DNA from: an uncultured Schlesneria sp. | GTDB taxonomy: Bacteria; Planctomycetota; Planctomycetia; Planctomycetales; Planctomycetaceae | DNA length: 64,000 nt | Assembly: GCA_903871875.1 (NCBI GenBank) | Contig: CAIQIR010000154.1 | Span: 1 to 64,000, forward strand | Direction of reading: 5' to 3' | Part shown: positions 54,942 to 63,795 of the stretch, piece by piece | Numbering within the stretch: position 1 is the stretch's first letter | Layout: each line of letters starts with the position of its first letter | Program-made: the position numbers and the translations under genes | Notes under the pieces: generated by a model | Told to the model about the DNA's origin: nothing | The model's database searches: none | Seen by the model: only the letters and a program-made list of their open reading frames with translations

Positions 54942-56693
54942 TCAGTCCAACTGCATCAAATCGGGGCAGAGACGTTTCAGTTCTCCCCCCAGATAGTTCT
55001 CGACATCGCGAGCGACTTCGAGAGTTTCTGCTCGAGCGGCGATTTTCTCCGCCTTCTCGATCGTCAGATTTCGAATAACCTCCTTCAGTTCAGGAATCGC
55101 ATGAGGTGTCACACTAAATTGTCTGATTCCCATTCCAATCAACAACGGTAGGAATACGGGATCCGAACTCATCTGACCACAAACAGAGACCGAAATATTG
55201 TTTCTCTTTGCGGCATTCACGACGTTGCGGATCATCCGCAAAATCGAAGGGTCGCCCGAGCGATAAAGGTTCGCCACAGCTTGATCAGCCCGATCCACGG
55301 CCAGAGTGTACTGGATCAGGTCGTTGGTCCCAAGCGAGAAGAAACTGACTTCCCGCGCAAATTCTTCCGCCATAATCGCCGCCGAAGGCACTTCGACCAT
55401 CATTCCGATCGGCACATCACGACGGAAGGGAATTCCCTGTTCTTCCAGATCCTCGACCACGTCGCTGAGCACCATCTTGGCCTGGCGGAATTCCAGCAGC
55501 GTGGAAATCAGCGGAAACATGATTCGCAGATCACCGAATTCCGCCGCCCGAAGCGCCGCCCTCAGCTGCGTCTTGAAAAGCTGTAAATGTTGAAGACTCA
55601 ACCGGATACTGCGAATACTGAGTGCCGGATTCACGCTTTCGGGATACTTGGCCCGTAGTGCGCCGGGCATCTTGTCCGAGCCCAGATCCAGCGTACGAAT
55701 CACGACTGGCTGGTTAGGAAACGCCTTCAGGACCTGGCAATAAGCCTGGTAATGATCTTCTTCCGTCGGCTCGCGATTGGACTCCAGGTACAGGAACTCG
55801 GTCCGGTAAAGACCGATTCCAGCCGCTCCCTTTTCCTTACACGGTTCCGCTTCCTCGGGAAACTCGATATTGCCCAGAATGCTGATCGGAACCCCATCCT
55901 GAGTTTCACAGGGAAGCTTGCTGAGCGAGCCCAGGCGCCGTGCGTGACTTCGATATCGCTCTTCTGAATCACGATACCGAACGAGCGTGTCTTCATCGGG
56001 ATCGATGATCACGACACCCTTGCTGCCGTCGATGATGATCGTTTCGGAACCCGAAACGTCCGTCAGGAACTTGCCAATCCCGACGACAGCCGGAATCTCC
56101 ATCGCCCCAGCGAGAATGGCCGTGTGACTGGTATGCCCGCCAACCTCGGTCGCAAAGCCCAGCACAAACTTTCGATCCAGCTTTGTTGTCTCGCTGGGAG
56201 AAAGATTGTGGGCCAACACCAAAACCGGCTCGGTCAGATGACTAAGCTCTTCACGCCGTTCGCCCAGCAGGTGCCGCAGCATCCGCTTTTCCAGATCGAC
56301 AATATCATCCGATCGCTCGGCCAGATATTGCCCCCCCAAGTTCTGCAGCCGCTTTGCATATTGACCCAAAACCTGACTGACGGCATATTCCGGCGATTGC
56401 TTGTCCCGAATCCGCGTTTCCACCTGCTCAACCAGCTGTGGATCGCGAACGAGCATCAGATGCGCCGAGAAAATGGCGGCGTACTGATCCCCCAACCGCT
56501 CGCGAGCCAGTTTTTCATTGACTGAAATCTCTTCACACACAGCGTCCAAGGCCGCATGAAAGCGATTCAACTCAAAATCAATGCCGCTGGCGGAAACAAA
56601 TCGAAGGGGAATACGAAAGTTTTCGGTGCCAAGTACCATTGCCGGGCCGATTGCCACGCCAGGCGAAACTGCGATGCCGCGTTTAATCTGCAT
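54942..56693 (-). CDS. ptsI: phosphoenolpyruvate-protein phosphotransferase, enzyme I
   Basis: 583 residues from the ATG at 56693 (MQIKRGIAVSPGVAIGPAMV); four extra upstream codons are possible. The N-domain 'ATEVGGHTSHTAILAGAMEIPAVVG' holds the active His of enzyme I. The PEP-binding C-domain has 'GIGLYRTEFLYLESNREPTEEDHY', 'VVIRTLDLGSDKMPG', 'FFSLGTNDLIQYTLAVDRAD' and 'ISVSVCGQMSSDP' with the catalytic Cys. It autophosphorylates from PEP and passes phosphate to HPr. The downstream end is followed by a hairpin. It is transcribed with HPr, IIA and HPF. No IIB/IIC permease is in the cluster, so the system may be regulatory. Confidence 0.95.
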   Translation of the reverse strand: MQIKRGIAVSPGVAIGPAMVLGTENFRIPLRFVSASGIDFELNRFHAALDAVCEEISVNEKLARERLGDQYAAIFSAHLMLVRDPQLVEQVETRIRDKQSPEYAVSQVLGQYAKRLQNLGGQYLAERSDDIVDLEKRMLRHLLGERREELSHLTEPVLVLAHNLSPSETTKLDRKFVLGFATEVGGHTSHTAILAGAMEIPAVVGIGKFLTDVSGSETIIIDGSKGVVIIDPDEDTLVRYRDSEERYRSHARRLGSLSKLPCETQDGVPISILGNIEFPEEAEPCKEKGAAGIGLYRTEFLYLESNREPTEEDHYQAYCQVLKAFPNQPVVIRTLDLGSDKMPGALRAKYPESVNPALSIRSIRLSLQHLQLFKTQLRAALRAAEFGDLRIMFPLISTLLEFRQAKMVLSDVVEDLEEQGIPFRRDVPIGMMVEVPSAAIMAEEFAREVSFFSLGTNDLIQYTLAVDRADQAVANLYRSGDPSILRMIRNVVNAAKRNNISVSVCGQMSSDPVFLPLLIGMGIRQFSVTPHAIPELKEVIRNLTIEKAEKIAARAETLEVARDVENYLGGELKRLCPDLMQLD

Positions 56694-56750
56694 GAAAGAC
56701 AGCAATCTACATTGAACATCGTCACAATCGGTTCAGTGGTCGTTTCGCTT

Positions 56751-57041
56751 TCAAGACGAAGGCGGTACATGGAAACCATTGGAAAATAGTTCACACACCT
56801 TATCGACCACCACATTTGCCTCCGGCCCGGTGGCTTCCAATTCCAAATCCGTTCCACGCTCGGCAGCCAATGTCAGCAGCTCTAACAAGCTCTTCGCATC
56901 CGCTTGGGTGGTGCCTCGCCTCAGCACCACCGTGCCAGGGTGTTGCTGTGCCGCCAGCGCAATCAATTGACAAGGACGAAAATGAAGTCCTTGATCATTG
57001 ATAACGGTGACCGTTCGACGGTGGATGACTGCATCAGACAT
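56751..57041 (-). CDS. ptsH: HPr-family phosphocarrier protein
   Basis: 96 residues. 'VINDQGLHFRPCQLIALAA' has the phospho-accepting His in GLHxRP (position 20). 'ADAKSLLELLTLAAERGTDLELEATGPEA' corresponds to the Ser-46 segment ('KS...L.TL..'), so the HPr(Ser) form can be imagined, but no HPr kinase gene is present here. It relays phosphate from enzyme I to IIA-type partners. The gap to ptsI is 57 bases. Confidence 0.92.
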   Translation of the reverse strand: MSDAVIHRRTVTVINDQGLHFRPCQLIALAAQQHPGTVVLRRGTTQADAKSLLELLTLAAERGTDLELEATGPEANVVVDKVCELFSNGFHVPPSS

Positions 57042-57126
57042 GATGAATCATTCATCACGTGGACGTTTGGAATTCAGTTTTTAACGCAATCCGCGGAGCG
57101 CAGCGGAATTTGACAAACCTGCGATT

Positions 57127-57597
57127 TTAAAGCTCGTTATTGTCCGCCTCGGTCAGCAACTCCCAAATATCTTCGCTGGTTTTTGATTGACGCAAGAACT
57201 TGCAAAAATGGTCGTTCCGCAAATGTCGCGAGATATTTTCCAGCCCCCGCAAGTGGTCGCCCGGACGATCCGGCGGCGAGACGAGCAGGAAAACGATATA
57301 GACCGGCTCGCCATCCAAGCTGGCAAAATCGACCCCCTCCTTCGCCAGCGCGATGGCGGCAATCAACTTGTCGGTCGAACCGTGCTTCGTATGAGGAACC
57401 GCAACACCTCGTCCGATACCGGTCGAGCCGAGTTCTTCTCGCTTCAAGATTGCGGCGACAATATTCTCTTCGTCTTCGGCCTTAATGCTTCCCGCCTTCT
57501 GCAGGCTGGCCACCATGGCTCGAATTGCGGTTTCTTTATTTCCCGCGGGAAGTTCCGGAACAATAGCTCCCGGAACAACGAAGTCACACAACTTCAT
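57127..57597 (-). CDS. ptsN: PTS IIA-like nitrogen-regulatory protein (PtsN/fructose-type)
   Basis: 156 residues with the IIA-fructose/mannitol fold. '[22 protein letters not shown]' contains the active His (PHTKH). '[29 protein letters not shown]' is a typical C-terminal block with a His-rich helix. In PtsN systems the phosphorylation state signals nitrogen or carbon supply to kinases and to K+ transporters. The gene follows hpf by 42 bases and precedes HPr by 85, all in one strand, which matches the hpf-ptsN order known in rpoN loci. Confidence 0.9.
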   Translation of the reverse strand: MKLCDFVVPGAIVPELPAGNKETAIRAMVASLQKAGSIKAEDEENIVAAILKREELGSTGIGRGVAVPHTKHGSTDKLIAAIALAKEGVDFASLDGEPVYIVFLLVSPPDRPGDHLRGLENISRHLRNDHFCKFLRQSKTSEDIWELLTEADNNEL

Positions 57598-57639
57598 GGA
57601 ATCACCCCTTTTGGCTTCTAGCTGAATGTTTCTCGATGA

Positions 57640-57996
57640 TTACGGTTGAGCTTCAGGATTACGCTGCTCCGCAGCTTCGGCGATCTCGTTCATGTTCGGA
57701 TCGCGGCGATGATCCTGGATTTTTTCTTTATATTTTCGCACCTGTTGTTCCATCTTGTGGAGAGCGGCATCAAAGACGCTGATGACGTTGTCTCCCGATT
57801 CACGCGCCACCAGATCATGGCGATGTTCGGCGTCCACAAGAATTTCGACGTTGATTCGGTCGTTGGAAAAGTCCACCGTGACGTTGATCGCGGTCACCCG
57901 ATCGAAGAATGTCAACAGCTTTTCAGCCTTACGAGCAATATGCTCATGAGCACTAGGACTGAGGGAACCGTGTCTGCTGGTGATGGCGACTTGCAC
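57640..57996 (-). CDS. hpf: ribosome hibernation promoting factor, short form (HPF/RaiA)
   Basis: 118 residues. 'QVAITSRHGSLSPSAHEHIARKAEKLLTFFDRV' and 'VTVDFSNDRINVEILVDAEHRHDLVARESGDNVISVFDAALHKMEQQVRKYKEKI' are the typical S30AE fold, with basic residues for binding 16S/30S. It lacks the long C-terminal dimerisation domain of long HPF and is a short/YfiA-like form. It stabilises inactive 70S/100S ribosomes in stationary phase. It is the promoter-proximal gene of the hpf-ptsN-ptsH-ptsI series. The region upstream of it (57997-58340) is the likely promoter. Confidence 0.93.
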   Translation of the reverse strand: MQVAITSRHGSLSPSAHEHIARKAEKLLTFFDRVTAINVTVDFSNDRINVEILVDAEHRHDLVARESGDNVISVFDAALHKMEQQVRKYKEKIQDHRRDPNMNEIAEAAEQRNPEAQP

Positions 57997-58340
57997 CGAA
58001 ACCTACTCTTTCTGTGGAACTTCAACCTCAATCAACGCTGCGTGTAGACTCGGCACTCATTCGACTTTCGCCGAACCCACGCGGCCGGGACCAACACAGT
58101 TGATGTCAATACTTGGCTGAACGTTCAATTGGGTTGCCGAGGCCTGCCCCCCGAACTCACCGCCTGTTTTCGCTTCCGATAAAATATCCCCGAAGAAGCA
58201 ATCCCCGGGGAGTTTACGCGTCTGATTGTATTCTGCGAGAAGTCCCCGTCAATCGCCCGCATCGCGCGAACGGTTTGGTTATCGTGCAGATAGTGTAGCA
58301 CTCGGAATCCAGAAGGAAAACCGCTCGACGGCCTCGAATT
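57997..58340. other. 344-base intergenic region upstream of hpf
   Basis: It lies between the start of hpf and the end of the lipoprotein gene. A six-base stem TCCCCG/CGGGGA (58187-58192 and 58206-58211) was noticed, which is weak. No gene is seen. The hpf promoter should be here. Confidence 0.4.
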
Positions 58341-58784
58341 TCACTGAAAATCGATTGTTGTCGATGCGGATCGCCGATCCGTCATTTTTTGACGCTCGCC
58401 GATTTCTGGAAACGGGATCGCTTGCGCAGTCGGTAATTTCACCGGCTGAACAGGAATCGTGGCCGCGGGCGGGGCGGCATCCGACGTGTCGGCAACGATA
58501 GCGATCTGACGATCACCCCTTGTGAGCAATGTGCTGGCGGTCGAAGAACCGACCCGTAAAGCGGGCTCGACACGTGATCCATCGGTATTTGACCGACTGA
58601 TGGAGTTATAAGTCGGCGCCGTGGACTTCGGCTTTCGTTCCCGCAATTCCAGTCCAAAAAACGGGACACGCGAGTTGCTATCCATGGAAAAGCTCTTTCC
58701 GCCGACAGTGCAACCGCTCCCCACGGCGAAGAGCGCCGGGGATAAACAGAAGAGAAGCACGCATCGACCGCGAACGGCCTTCAT
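58341..58784 (-). CDS. small putative lipoprotein
   Basis: 147 residues from the ATG at 58784 (MKAVRGRCVLLFCLSPALFAVG). The signal ends in a lipobox-like 'AVGSGC', so the mature protein starts at Cys. The rest is Ser/Thr/Arg/Pro-rich with no recognised fold ('SRVPFFGLELRERKPKS'; 'VPVQPVKLP'-type Pro-rich stretches). The frame is open up to 58922, but the extra residues do not look like protein. It is divergent from the CPBP gene. The function is unknown. Confidence 0.6.
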   Translation of the reverse strand: MKAVRGRCVLLFCLSPALFAVGSGCTVGGKSFSMDSNSRVPFFGLELRERKPKSTAPTYNSISRSNTDGSRVEPALRVGSSTASTLLTRGDRQIAIVADTSDAAPPAATIPVQPVKLPTAQAIPFPEIGERQKMTDRRSASTTIDFQ

Positions 58785-59025
58785 GGGAACAGCCCCTGAA
58801 CGGATTGGAGAGGGAAGTGTGGTGACGCTATTTGATATCAGGAACCCTTTTTTAGGAAAAGACGAATTTTTTTGCCCGATTTCGGAACCACGATCAACCG
58901 CAAATCCCCTCAATTCGCACATTCCGCACAGACCAAAATATTGGACGGAAAGCCGCCGGAATCAGGTGAGTCGATGGCTCTTTCCCCCCGTTCGGCTTTA
59001 TCCTTTTCTCGTTCCGCTGTTTTCG

Positions 59026-59889
59026 ATGGATTGTGAATCGCGATCGCTCGAAGAATCATCTGCCCTTCCTCAACTCAAAGATTCTCAGATGTCGGCGACG
59101 ATTGGGCTATTAACGATCCTGTTTGCAGCCAGTGGCCTGGAATGGCGGCGCCTCGCCAGCCGCGGGATGCGGCGACAACCATTATTGGAACACAACTCCG
59201 AGCCACGAGCCCAATGGCGTTCTCTGCCCGAACTGACGGGAGTTTATATCGCCCTGTTATGGCTGGTTTTTCATCTGCTTTCGCTCGTCACCAATCAGTC
59301 TCACCCCTCCTCGGCGCCACTTAGCTTGGATTCTGTGGCGACTGCCGCCGCAATCAATCTGGGACTGTGCCTGATCTTGTCGCTCACGCTCGCCTCTGGC
59401 CGGCGTTCCTGGCCCAGCTTCGGTATGACGACGTCGCATTGGCGCGATCAGATGCGAGTTGGCCTGAGAGGTTTTTTCGCGGCCATCCTGCCAATGGCCA
59501 TTTCGATGGCCGCAACACTTCCCTTCCGCAGTCTGGAACGTCAGCACTCGCTGTTAAAGTTGCTGGCGAATTCCCCCGACATCATGACCATCACCGTCGT
59601 CGCTGTGACCGCCGTACTTTCCGCACCGATGTTGGAAGAGCTGCTCTTTCGTGTGATCTTGCAAGGCTGGCTGACGACATTCATCACTCCTTACCTGGCC
59701 ATCCCGACCGTTGCAGTCTTATTTGCCCTGGTACATGGCTGGCGGGACGGACTGGCTCTCATGCCACTAGCACTCCTGCTCGGCTACGTCTTCCACCGCC
59801 AACATCGCTATCTGTCAGTGGTGATGATTCATGCGATGTTCAATGCTACGATGCTCATCTTGCAATTACTGAATCCGCAGGTTCCCTGA
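59026..59889 (+). CDS. CPBP (CAAX protease/bacteriocin-processing) family membrane protease
   Basis: 287 residues from the ATG at 59026; a GTG at 58966 would add 20 residues with a hydrophobic stretch, and no good ribosome site decides. Several transmembrane helices are visible. The Abi/CPBP motifs are present: 'APMLEELLFRVILQGWL' (E-E-x-x-x-R), 'AVLFALVHGW' (F-x-x-x-H) and 'VMIHAMFNATML' (H-x-x-x-N). Members cleave prenylated or bacteriocin-type peptides or act in protein sorting; the target is unknown. The gene is followed by a palindromic repeat and tyrS. Confidence 0.85.
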   Translation: MDCESRSLEESSALPQLKDSQMSATIGLLTILFAASGLEWRRLASRGMRRQPLLEHNSEPRAQWRSLPELTGVYIALLWLVFHLLSLVTNQSHPSSAPLSLDSVATAAAINLGLCLILSLTLASGRRSWPSFGMTTSHWRDQMRVGLRGFFAAILPMAISMAATLPFRSLERQHSLLKLLANSPDIMTITVVAVTAVLSAPMLEELLFRVILQGWLTTFITPYLAIPTVAVLFALVHGWRDGLALMPLALLLGYVFHRQHRYLSVVMIHAMFNATMLILQLLNPQVP

Positions 59890-59924
59890 CCGGGAATTGG
59901 CTTTTGAATCAGCTTCAGTCATTC

Positions 59925-59993
59925 GGGTGGGACAGATCCTCGATGTCCCATCACTTTGTGCCCAGGAAGGGACGTCGAGGATCTGTCCCGCCC
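59925..59993. repeat. REPIN-like long palindrome between the CPBP gene and tyrS
   Basis: A 25-base arm (59925-59949; core GGGACAGATCCTCGATGTCC) and its near-exact inverse at 59969-59993 differ at only two positions, both G-U compatible. The loop is 19 bases. Its flank shows three copies of ACCAAATT-like sequence (59998-60018). Such a palindrome in an intergenic space resembles RAYT-mobilised REP doublets. Confidence 0.55.
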
Positions 59994-60090
59994 GACATTA
60001 CCAAATTACCAAATTACCAATGGCGATTGCGATTGCTCACGGATCAACTGTTGTTGACCGGGCATCTGCGGCCTTCGCCAGGAATTGACG

Positions 60091-61350
60091 ATGAACTTTC
60101 CCCCCGTTGATGAACAGCTCGCGATCATTCGTCGCGGCGTCGAGAAAATTGTCCCCGAAGAAGAACTTGCCGCAAAACTCGCCAAAAGCCGCGAGACCGG
60201 CCAACCGTTGCGCATCAAATACGGCATTGACCCCACCGGAATTGACGTCCATTTAGGCCATACCGTTCCGCTGAGAAAAATGCGTCAGTTTCAGGAAATG
60301 GGACATCAAGCCGTCATCATCATTGGAAACTACACGGCACTGGTCGGTGACCCGAGCGGTCGCGATCAGGCACGGGTCAAGAAATTGACAGAAGCCGACG
60401 TCGAAGCCAATGCACGCGACTATCTGACCCAGGTCGGCAAAGTCGTCGACATCTCCAAGGCCGAAATTCATCGCAACGGAGACTGGTTTGCGAAGATGAG
60501 CTTCGCCGACATTCTGCAATTGTGCGGTAAGATCACCGTTGCCCAATTGCTCACCCGCGATGATTTCGCCAAGCGTTATGCCAGCCAGTCTCCGATTTTC
60601 CTGCACGAATGCCTTTATCCCATGATGCAGGCATGGGATTCGGTCATGATCAAATCGGACATTGAACTTGGTGGGACCGAGCAACTGTATAGCTTCATGC
60701 TGGCCCGCGATCTTCAGCGAGACCAGGGTCTGCCTCAGCAGATTGGAATTATGTCGCCCATTCTCGTCGGCACCGACGGCCTGCAAAAAATGGGTAAGAG
60801 CCTGGGCAACTACATCGGCATCTCGGAATCCCCGTTCGACATGATGAAAAAGTTCATGCAGATTCCCGATGCGACAATGGGAATGTACTTCAACCTGCTC
60901 ACCAGCGTTCCTCTGGATGACGTCACGGCGATCCTCGCAGGGCACCCGAAGGACGCCAAGATTCGTCTCGCGAAGTTCGTGATCGCCGGGTACCACAATC
61001 CAGTACTGGCTGACGAAGCGGCCGACCGCTGGCAGCGGGAAGTCGGGGGCGGTGAACTGCCCACGGAAATTCCCGTCGTCACATTGAATCTGGCGACACT
61101 CGCCAGCACGTTGCCGCAATGCCAGGCCGACCTGGCACAAAGCCGCCTGGCTGCGCCCCAATTGCTGAAAGCGGCCGGATTGGTGCCCTCGACCAGCGAT
61201 GCGATGCGCCTGATCGCACAAGGCGGGGTGTCCGTATACGAGGACAATCAGCCCACCGTCATCTCCGATTCCAAGGCTGTGATCCCCTTAAAAACGGGAA
61301 TGTTGCTTAAGGCTGGCAAGAAGAAAATCGTCCGACTGGAAATCGTCTGA
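60091..61350 (+). CDS. tyrS: tyrosyl-tRNA synthetase
   Basis: 419 residues from the ATG at 60091; AGGA lies seven bases upstream, and an in-frame TTG two codons earlier is not needed. Class I motifs are 'GIDPTGIDVHLGHTVPLRKM' (HLGH, residues 54-57) and 'LQKMGKSLGN' (KMSKS equivalent). Tyr-binding blocks 'GGTEQLYSFMLARDLQR' and the S4-like RNA-binding C-terminus ('AMRLIAQGGVSVYEDNQPT') are present. It charges tRNA-Tyr in the cytoplasm. No T-box was seen in the short upstream region, which contains the palindrome instead. It is convergent with the TSUP gene. Confidence 0.96.
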   Translation: MNFPPVDEQLAIIRRGVEKIVPEEELAAKLAKSRETGQPLRIKYGIDPTGIDVHLGHTVPLRKMRQFQEMGHQAVIIIGNYTALVGDPSGRDQARVKKLTEADVEANARDYLTQVGKVVDISKAEIHRNGDWFAKMSFADILQLCGKITVAQLLTRDDFAKRYASQSPIFLHECLYPMMQAWDSVMIKSDIELGGTEQLYSFMLARDLQRDQGLPQQIGIMSPILVGTDGLQKMGKSLGNYIGISESPFDMMKKFMQIPDATMGMYFNLLTSVPLDDVTAILAGHPKDAKIRLAKFVIAGYHNPVLADEAADRWQREVGGGELPTEIPVVTLNLATLASTLPQCQADLAQSRLAAPQLLKAAGLVPSTSDAMRLIAQGGVSVYEDNQPTVISDSKAVIPLKTGMLLKAGKKKIVRLEIV

Positions 61351-61377
61351 GTGCAGGAACCTGACTCGGACAGCTCG

Positions 61378-62178
61378 TCAGTTCGACGTCACCTGTGATG
61401 GCAGATACACGCGCGTGAAGTAGTACGTGGCGAGTCCGAAGCCGATCAAGATCACAATCCAGCGGACGAGGTTCCGATCCAATTTGCGAGAGACACTCGC
61501 GCCGACAAAACCGCCCGCAATCCCGGCCAGAATCATTGGGATGCCGTATCCCCAATTGACTCGACCATGAATCACAAACATGATCACGGACATGCCGTTG
61601 ATCGTTGACGCAAGTAGGCTTTTCAACGCATTCATCTGATGAATATCGCCCAGCCCCATCAGAGCCAGGGAGCTGAGCATCAAGATGCCGATCCCCGCGC
61701 CAAAATAGCCGCCATAAACGGCGATCAGAAACTGGAAGGCAACGATGCCAGCCATAATCGGTTTCGATGGCTGGGCATGAGGTCGACCAATCCCCGTCCA
61801 TTTCGTGATCGCGGGTTGAAGCAGGAATAGCGCCGAAGCGATCAGAATCAACCACGGCACCATTTCTTGAAAGGTGGTGGCCGGCTGAGTCACCACCAGC
61901 CAGGTCCCGACAATGCTGCCGATGACTGAGGGAACCATCAAGGGGACAAGCCAGCGCCCCAGGCCGACCATCTCACGGCGGTATCCCCAAATGGCGGCGA
62001 GCGAACCGGGGAAAAGCGCCACGGTACTGGTCGCATTCGCACTGACGGCCGCTGCGGCCGATGGCCCCAGAATCCAGATCAATGCGGGAAACGTCAGCAA
62101 CGTTCCGCCCCCCGCAACGGAATTGACGGCCCCCGCGACGAACGCGGCCAGGCAAAGGAAAATCAGCTGAGTAATCAT
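61378..62178 (-). CDS. TauE/SafE (TSUP) family sulfite/organic anion exporter
   Basis: 266 residues with about eight transmembrane helices. 'AGAVNSVAGGGTLLTFPAL' is the first Gly-rich repeat and 'YGGYFGAGIGILMLSSLALMGLGDIHQMNALKSL' the second, both diagnostic of the TSUP fold. TSUP proteins export sulfite, sulfoacetate or related anions, or bind other small molecules; the substrate is not predicted. It is 27 bases from the convergent tyrS stop. Confidence 0.93.
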   Translation of the reverse strand: MITQLIFLCLAAFVAGAVNSVAGGGTLLTFPALIWILGPSAAAAVSANATSTVALFPGSLAAIWGYRREMVGLGRWLVPLMVPSVIGSIVGTWLVVTQPATTFQEMVPWLILIASALFLLQPAITKWTGIGRPHAQPSKPIMAGIVAFQFLIAVYGGYFGAGIGILMLSSLALMGLGDIHQMNALKSLLASTINGMSVIMFVIHGRVNWGYGIPMILAGIAGGFVGASVSRKLDRNLVRWIVILIGFGLATYYFTRVYLPSQVTSN

Positions 62179-62259
62179 GCGGGGATAATATGCGGAAATC
62201 CTGGCGGCAGAAACCGTCGAAGACTTCCCATTGCCCCCTGATCAAGTGTCACCCGGCGA

Positions 62260-63795
62260 TCACTGTCCGTCACCACCGCCAAACGATTTGCTGGTCGCCC
62301 CATTCGAGACATCCTGCTTCGCTTGACGCCCCTTGCGGAACGCTCCCGAAACGGCACCGTTCGAACTGGTATCCATGGGATCACCCGAGCCAGCCACGCT
62401 GGTGGAACCGGACTTCAAAGCAAACGGACGGTCTTGTCCGGGCAAGAATGTTCGCCGCTTCGAGTGGAAGCCGATGTAGGCGAGAAAATCGTTCAACTTA
62501 ATCACGCGAACACCGTTCTTACGGGCTTCGTCTTCCATGTTTTTGTATTGCAAATTGACCTTTTTGGACTTTTCTTTTTCGTCATCCGTCAACGCATCGG
62601 CCAGATCGGGAACGTCAGCCTTCACCAGGAATCGAGTTTGAACGGTCACCTTTCCGTCAACCGGGACGCGATCGCCATTGTCATCGACTTCGTTGTCGAT
62701 GATGCAACCGGCGACGGCCAACATCTGATGGAATTGCTCCCGGTCGCTACGGCCATCGTTGTCCAGGTCGATATCACCGATGATCGAAATTTTTTCCACC
62801 AACCCCGGACTCCAGATCGGTGTGTAAATCAGATCCTGCGCCATGATCGGTCGGTACAGGTCTTCGTCGACGATGCGGGCTTCGGAAATATGGGGGCCCA
62901 GGATGCGAGTGACTTCGATTTTGCCTTTGATATCTTCCGGTCCGCGACCAACTCCTTGATTGTCGCGGGCATACACACTGAACGTCATGCGTGTCTTCAG
63001 GAAATCTTCTTCGCCCAGATTCAGCAGGACAGTGCTATTGGAATGTTCCACGCGAGTCACGACTCCATCAGCCACTTCAAAGCTCAACTTTTCGAGATTG
63101 TCGATCTTGTCTCGCAGGAAATTGATGCGGGTTTCGAGCGCGGCAACATCGTTGGTGAGTGTGGTTCGTTCCTTCTCGCGTGAATCCTTTTCCTCTTCCA
63201 ACCGAATCTGGAAGTCTTTGACCTCTGAATTCAACCGTGTAATTTCCTGGATCTTGGCGTCAATTTTTTCCTTCTCGGAACCAATCACATCCTGTTTTTC
63301 ACGATTGTACGTTTCCGACTTGCCACGGTAGTTGTCGACTTGATTCTGATACTGCCCCTTCAGGGCCAGCAGTTCTTTCTCCAGGACACCCACCTTCGTC
63401 GTTTTGGAGTCGCGATCCGCCGCTGCGGCGTCAACGCCATCTCTCAATTTTCGGATGGTCTCTTGCACGTTGTTGCCAGCCAAATCTTTACCGTAGGTGG
63501 CAATTTCGTTTTTCAGGGCCGCGATGACGGTCGCCTGATTGTTGGGATTCGTCGGATCATCGACCAGATCGAGCTTGATGCCGATTTGGTTCTTGAGTGC
63601 CTGGATCTGATCATCCAACGTGCGCGACGCTTTATTCAGCTTCTGGTTCTCATCCACCACCTTCAGGTACTCGACGAACTTGTCGGACGCGTCTCGAAAG
63701 GACATGTAGTTTGTAATGCCCAAAATCACCGTGAGTACGACAAACACAACCAGCGTGTAATGGACGGCACCAGGTTTATTCGCGGCGGCAGCCAT
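62260..63795 (-). CDS. large membrane-anchored coiled-coil protein with FlgT-C-like beta domain
   Basis: 511 residues. A single N-terminal transmembrane helix (about 12-32, 'YTLVVFVVLTVILGITNYM') is followed by a long heptad-rich coil (about 35-240; 'EKEKIDAKIQEITRLNSEVKD', 'ALETRINFLRDKIDNLEKL'). A beta domain (about 245-345) follows with 'IKGKIEVTRILGPHISEARIVDED' and 'PIMAQDLIYTPIW'. This recalls the FlgT C-terminal/OB-like repeat found with coils in many planctomycete proteins. Later sequence includes 'GVRVIKLNDFLAYIGFHSKRRTF' and a Gly/Ser-rich tail. The function is unknown; an envelope scaffold is inferred. The start codon context is not decisive. The gene ends 81 bases from the TSUP start. 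Confidence 0.82.
   Translation of the reverse strand: MAAAANKPGAVHYTLVVFVVLTVILGITNYMSFRDASDKFVEYLKVVDENQKLNKASRTLDDQIQALKNQIGIKLDLVDDPTNPNNQATVIAALKNEIATYGKDLAGNNVQETIRKLRDGVDAAAADRDSKTTKVGVLEKELLALKGQYQNQVDNYRGKSETYNREKQDVIGSEKEKIDAKIQEITRLNSEVKDFQIRLEEEKDSREKERTTLTNDVAALETRINFLRDKIDNLEKLSFEVADGVVTRVEHSNSTVLLNLGEEDFLKTRMTFSVYARDNQGVGRGPEDIKGKIEVTRILGPHISEARIVDEDLYRPIMAQDLIYTPIWSPGLVEKISIIGDIDLDNDGRSDREQFHQMLAVAGCIIDNEVDDNGDRVPVDGKVTVQTRFLVKADVPDLADALTDDEKEKSKKVNLQYKNMEDEARKNGVRVIKLNDFLAYIGFHSKRRTFLPGQDRPFALKSGSTSVAGSGDPMDTSSNGAVSGAFRKGRQAKQDVSNGATSKSFGGGDGQ

Noticed and set aside
59994-60090. T-box leader of tyrS
   Set aside because: Fewer than 100 bases lie between the palindrome and the ATG and no T-box consensus is present.
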